Shown here piece by piece: positions 5,660 through 8,204 of a stretch of 8,204 nucleotides of DNA (position 1 is its first letter; each line of letters opens with the position of its first letter). The position numbers and the translations under genes were made by a program. Origin of the DNA: Acidobacteriaceae bacterium (lineage in GTDB: Bacteria; Acidobacteriota; Terriglobia; Terriglobales; Acidobacteriaceae); the NCBI GenBank assembly GCA_003132825.1, contig PKYX01000270.1:1-8204 (forward strand), read 5' to 3'. Below the pieces are notes generated by a model. It was not told where the DNA came from. It made no database searches and saw only the letters and a list, made by a program, of their open reading frames with translations.

Positions 5660-5860
5660 AGTGGTAAAAACGATTTCGAGTCCGACGGTCAAAGGTTACT
5701 TCGGTTACTCGATTTCGCCTACCCACAGATCTGTAGTGCAGGTGGGATGCCGTGTTAAGGGCTGCTTGAGGGTGTTAACGTATCGCATTGAAAGCAGGAT
5801 GGTTGTGCTTGCCTACGGATTGAAATGTGGCACTCTTGGGTAGTCCTCAACTGACAGATT

Positions 5861-6610
5861 TTAATGACGGAAAAGGTCACCAATGGCCTGTTTCATCACT
5901 TCGCCTCCTACTTCGGAAATGGAACGGGTGAGAGGAATGTCCTTGGGACAGGCCTCGACGCAGTTCTGGGCATAGCCGCACTCCTGGATGCCGCCCTCGC
6001 CCATCAGCGCCGTCAGGCGCTCGCGCTCGAGGGCAGCCCCGGTGGGGTGGGTATTGAATAGACGCACCTGCGAGATGGTCGCGGCGCCCACAAACGCTGT
6101 GTGATCATTGAATTGCGGGCAAACCTCCATGCAGCAGCAGCAGGAAATGCAGCGCGAGAGAGGATAGGCGGCCTCCTGCTCTTCCATGGTGATGCGCGGG
6201 CCGGGGCCGAGGTCATAGGTCCCGTCGATCGGGACCCAGGCTTTGACGGCTTTCAGATTCTCAAACAGCACGCTGCGATCGACGGCCAGATCGCGGACCA
6301 CCGGGAACTTGGAGAGCGGTTCGAGGCGAACCGGCTTCTCCAGATTGTCGATCAGGGCGGAGCAAGCCATGCGGGCTTTCCCATTGATGAGCATGGCGCA
6401 GGAACCGCAGACTTCCTCGAGGCAATTGGAGTCGTAGGTGATGGGCGTGGTTGGGGTGCCGCCGCGGGTGAAGGGATTGCGGGCGATTTCCATCATCGAG
6501 GAAATCACATTCATGCCGGGATGCCAGGTCAGTTCGAACTCTTCCCAGTAGGACGCGGACGAAGGGGTGTTCTGCCGCTTGATCTTGAGGAGCACGGTTT
6601 TGTCAGCCAT
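5861..6610 (-). CDS. sdhB: Succinate dehydrogenase / fumarate reductase iron-sulfur subunit
   Basis: This subunit passes electrons from the SdhA flavin through three iron-sulfur clusters to quinone at the cytoplasmic membrane. In the 249-residue product, C63, C68, C71 and C83 fit the [2Fe-2S] pattern (CLEEVCGSC, then KARMAC). By comparison with E. coli SdhB, C154, C157, C160 and C221 fit [4Fe-4S], and C164, C211 and C217 fit [3Fe-4S]. C157-C160 are four consecutive cysteines, more than the ligand pattern needs. The length is normal for the family. The ATG at 6608-6610 is preferred, with AGGG 9 nt upstream; an in-frame TTG three codons earlier (6619) has its purine-rich site directly adjacent, which is too close. 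The gene lies 23 bp downstream of sdhA in one operon. Fumarate reductase activity cannot be excluded from sequence. Confidence 0.95.
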   Translation of the reverse strand: MADKTVLLKIKRQNTPSSASYWEEFELTWHPGMNVISSMMEIARNPFTRGGTPTTPITYDSNCLEEVCGSCAMLINGKARMACSALIDNLEKPVRLEPLSKFPVVRDLAVDRSVLFENLKAVKAWVPIDGTYDLGPGPRITMEEQEAAYPLSRCISCCCCMEVCPQFNDHTAFVGAATISQVRLFNTHPTGAALERERLTALMGEGGIQECGYAQNCVEACPKDIPLTRSISEVGGEVMKQAIGDLFRH

Positions 6611-6633
6611 TTTTGTCAACCCTAGTCACCGCT

Positions 6634-8204
6634 TCACTTCGCCGCATCGTATTTCCTCGCCCGCGGCGGAATCAGAGAAATATCGACCGGCTCGAATTCA
6701 AATCGCGGTTCATCCGCCTCCGGAGCGAATGTCGCCTTGGTCGTCTTCAGCCAGTTCCGGTCATCCCGCTCCGGGAAGTCCGGCTTGTAATGCGCCCCCC
6801 GCGATTCATCCCGCAGGGCGGCGCCCTGGGCGATGACCCGCGAGAGTTGCAGCATGTTGTAGAGCTGGCGGGTGAATACGACCGAGGTATTGGCCCACTC
6901 GGTGCGATCGCTCAGGTTGACCCGCCGGAAGCGTTCGAGCAGCCCGCACAGCTTGGCGTCGGTTTCTTTCAGATTCTTGTTGTAGCGAATAACAGTGCAG
7001 TTTTCGGTCATCAGCTCGCCCAGCTCGCGCCACAGTTTGAAGGGATTCTCGGTTCCTTGGTTGTTCATCAGCAGGGCATTGCTCTCTTCCTGCTTTTTCT
7101 TCTCCGCTTCGAAGTGGCCGTTGGCGGAACTCGCCTGCAGGCTGCGCGCGTACTCGACGGCGTGGGGGCCGGCGATGAAACCGCCAAAAATGCAGGAGAC
7201 CAGCGAATTTGCGCCCAGACGATTGGCGCCGTGATACTGATATTCGCATTCCCCGGCGGAGTAGATGCCCGGGATGTTGGTCGCCTGGTTGAAGTCGACC
7301 CACAATCCGCCCATGGTGTAATGCATGCCGGGAAAAATCTTCATGGGCGTGTCGCGGGGATCGTCGCCCACGAACTTCTCATAGATTTCCAGAATGCCTT
7401 CGAGCTTGCGGTCCAGAATCTTGCGGTCAATGTGGGTCAGGTCCAGATAGACCATGGGCTTGCCGTCGATGCCCAGCTTGTGCTCGTAGACGACTTTGAA
7501 TATGGCCCGTGTGGCCACGTCGCGCGGCACCAGGTTGCCATACTTGGGATACCATTCTTCGAGGAAGTACCAGCGCTCGCCCTCAGGGATCGACTTCGGG
7601 TCACGCTGGTCGCCGGCGGTCTTCGGCACCCAGACGCGGCCGCCCTCGCCGCGGGCCGATTCCGACATCAGGCGCAGCTTGTCTTCGCCCGGAATGCAAG
7701 TCGGATGGACCTGGATGAACTCGCCATTCGCGTAGTAACAGCCCTGCTGGTAGAGCGCCGACTGCGCTGAGCCGGTGCAGACCACGGAGTTCGTGGATTT
7801 GCCGAAGATCGCGCCGTTGCCGCCGGTCGCGATGATGATGGCGTCGGCGGGAAACGTGCGCACTTCCATCGAGTGCAGATCCATGGCGCAGATGCCGCGG
7901 CAGATCCGCTGGCCATCGAGTACGGCGGAGAGAAACTCCCAGTGCTCGTACTTTTTGACTTTGCCGTCGGCTTCATGACGGCGAACTTGCTCATCGAGCG
8001 CGTAAAGAAGCTGCTGGCCGGTGGTGGCGCCGGCGAAGGCGGTGCGGTTGAACAGCGTGCCCCCGAAGCGGCGGAAGTCGAGCAATCCTTCGGGAGTGCG
8101 GTTGAAGGGGACGCCCATGCGGTCGAGCAGGTCAATGATCGCCGGAGCGGCTTCGCACATGGCTTTGACGGGCGGCTGATTGGCCAGGAAGTCGCCGCCG
8201 TAAA
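6634..8204 (-). CDS. sdhA: Succinate dehydrogenase / fumarate reductase flavoprotein subunit (N-terminus outside window)
   Basis: This is the catalytic subunit that oxidises succinate to fumarate (TCA cycle / complex II). About 522 residues are visible; the frame runs off the right edge (first visible residues YGGDFLANQPPVKAM), so the Met codon at 8158-8160 is internal. The missing N-terminus, roughly 100 residues, should carry the GxGxxG dinucleotide motif and the His that binds FAD covalently. Visible motifs are IIIATGGNGAIFG; the substrate-site His in VHPTCIPG (codon 7705-7707); the catalytic Arg in ESARGEGG (codon 7651-7653); LVPRDVATRAI; HYTMGGLWVD; and the FAD-binding stretch GECEYQYHGANRLGANSL. 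The C-terminal helical and capping regions are complete and the gene ends with TGA at 6634-6636. Overall it resembles the soluble-domain architecture of menaquinone-linked (Bacillus-type) enzymes, which is an inference. It is followed by sdhB in the same operon; the membrane anchor gene is not in the window. Confidence 0.95.
   Translation of the reverse strand, partial: YGGDFLANQPPVKAMCEAAPAIIDLLDRMGVPFNRTPEGLLDFRRFGGTLFNRTAFAGATTGQQLLYALDEQVRRHEADGKVKKYEHWEFLSAVLDGQRICRGICAMDLHSMEVRTFPADAIIIATGGNGAIFGKSTNSVVCTGSAQSALYQQGCYYANGEFIQVHPTCIPGEDKLRLMSESARGEGGRVWVPKTAGDQRDPKSIPEGERWYFLEEWYPKYGNLVPRDVATRAIFKVVYEHKLGIDGKPMVYLDLTHIDRKILDRKLEGILEIYEKFVGDDPRDTPMKIFPGMHYTMGGLWVDFNQATNIPGIYSAGECEYQYHGANRLGANSLVSCIFGGFIAGPHAVEYARSLQASSANGHFEAEKKKQEESNALLMNNQGTENPFKLWRELGELMTENCTVIRYNKNLKETDAKLCGLLERFRRVNLSDRTEWANTSVVFTRQLYNMLQLSRVIAQGAALRDESRGAHYKPDFPERDDRNWLKTTKATFAPEADEPRFEFEPVDISLIPPRARKYDAAK

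Larger units (their letters stand above)
5557..5860. other. 304-bp intergenic region between sdhB and the DUF5715-type gene
   Basis: This spacer is visibly more AT-rich than its neighbours. It holds the candidate promoter and palindrome annotated here, a second perfect 10-bp palindrome (ACAGATCTGT, 5725-5734) and a direct repeat of GTGTTAA at 5752-5758 and 5772-5778. A 60-codon + strand frame (5661-5843) has no ribosome binding site or recognisable product. I see no clear terminator after sdhB. Confidence 0.5.

Noticed and set aside
5661..5843. 60-codon + strand frame in the sdhB spacer
   Set aside because: It has no ribosome binding site before the GTG and no recognisable product, and it overlaps the regulatory-looking repeats.
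6613..7770. Long 385-codon + strand open frame
   Set aside because: It is entirely antisense to sdhA and the start of sdhB, whose motifs are unmistakable; such antisense frames are common in GC-rich coding DNA.

Overview
The window (about 60% GC) looks like a chromosomal piece from an acidobacterium. The evidence is protein resemblance: the 89-residue C-terminal tail at the left edge, the DUF5715-type protein and the small-protein remnant at 4320-4505 all resemble families I know mainly from Acidobacteriota. The genus is not determined, and no database search was possible.

Layout. Positions 1-2560 are on the + strand: the end of a conserved hypothetical gene, then 13 bp later a large exported Slt70-type lytic transglycosylase (758 aa). 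From 2643 to the right edge every gene is on the - strand. Reading leftward from the right edge these are: sdhA (5' end outside the window) and sdhB, a succinate dehydrogenase/fumarate reductase pair; a 0.3 kb spacer with promoter-like boxes and an 18-bp palindrome; a secreted DUF5715 / M15-peptidase-like protein; a 762-bp stretch with no intact gene; and two adjacent cyclophilin-type peptidyl-prolyl isomerases, one with a signal peptide and one without. The transglycosylase and the cytosolic cyclophilin converge over an 82-bp spacer that holds a GC hairpin.

How the genes fit together. SdhA and SdhB are the catalytic and electron-transfer subunits of complex II; the membrane anchor gene is presumably beyond the right edge. 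The transglycosylase and the DUF5715 protein both suggest peptidoglycan work in the envelope. The two cyclophilins share all major motifs and probably arose by duplication, with one copy retargeted to the periplasm.

Unusual structure. I do not see a new defence system, mobile element, CRISPR array or biosynthetic cluster. The least ordinary part is the gene-poor stretch 4021-4782. It holds the C-terminal end of a small acidobacterial protein family with no start codon. That homology stops next to a cluster of short tandem repeats (15 bp x2, 14 bp x3, 18 bp x2). Two more micro-duplications (14 bp and 13 bp) flank the cytosolic cyclophilin gene; one of them overlaps its stop codon.
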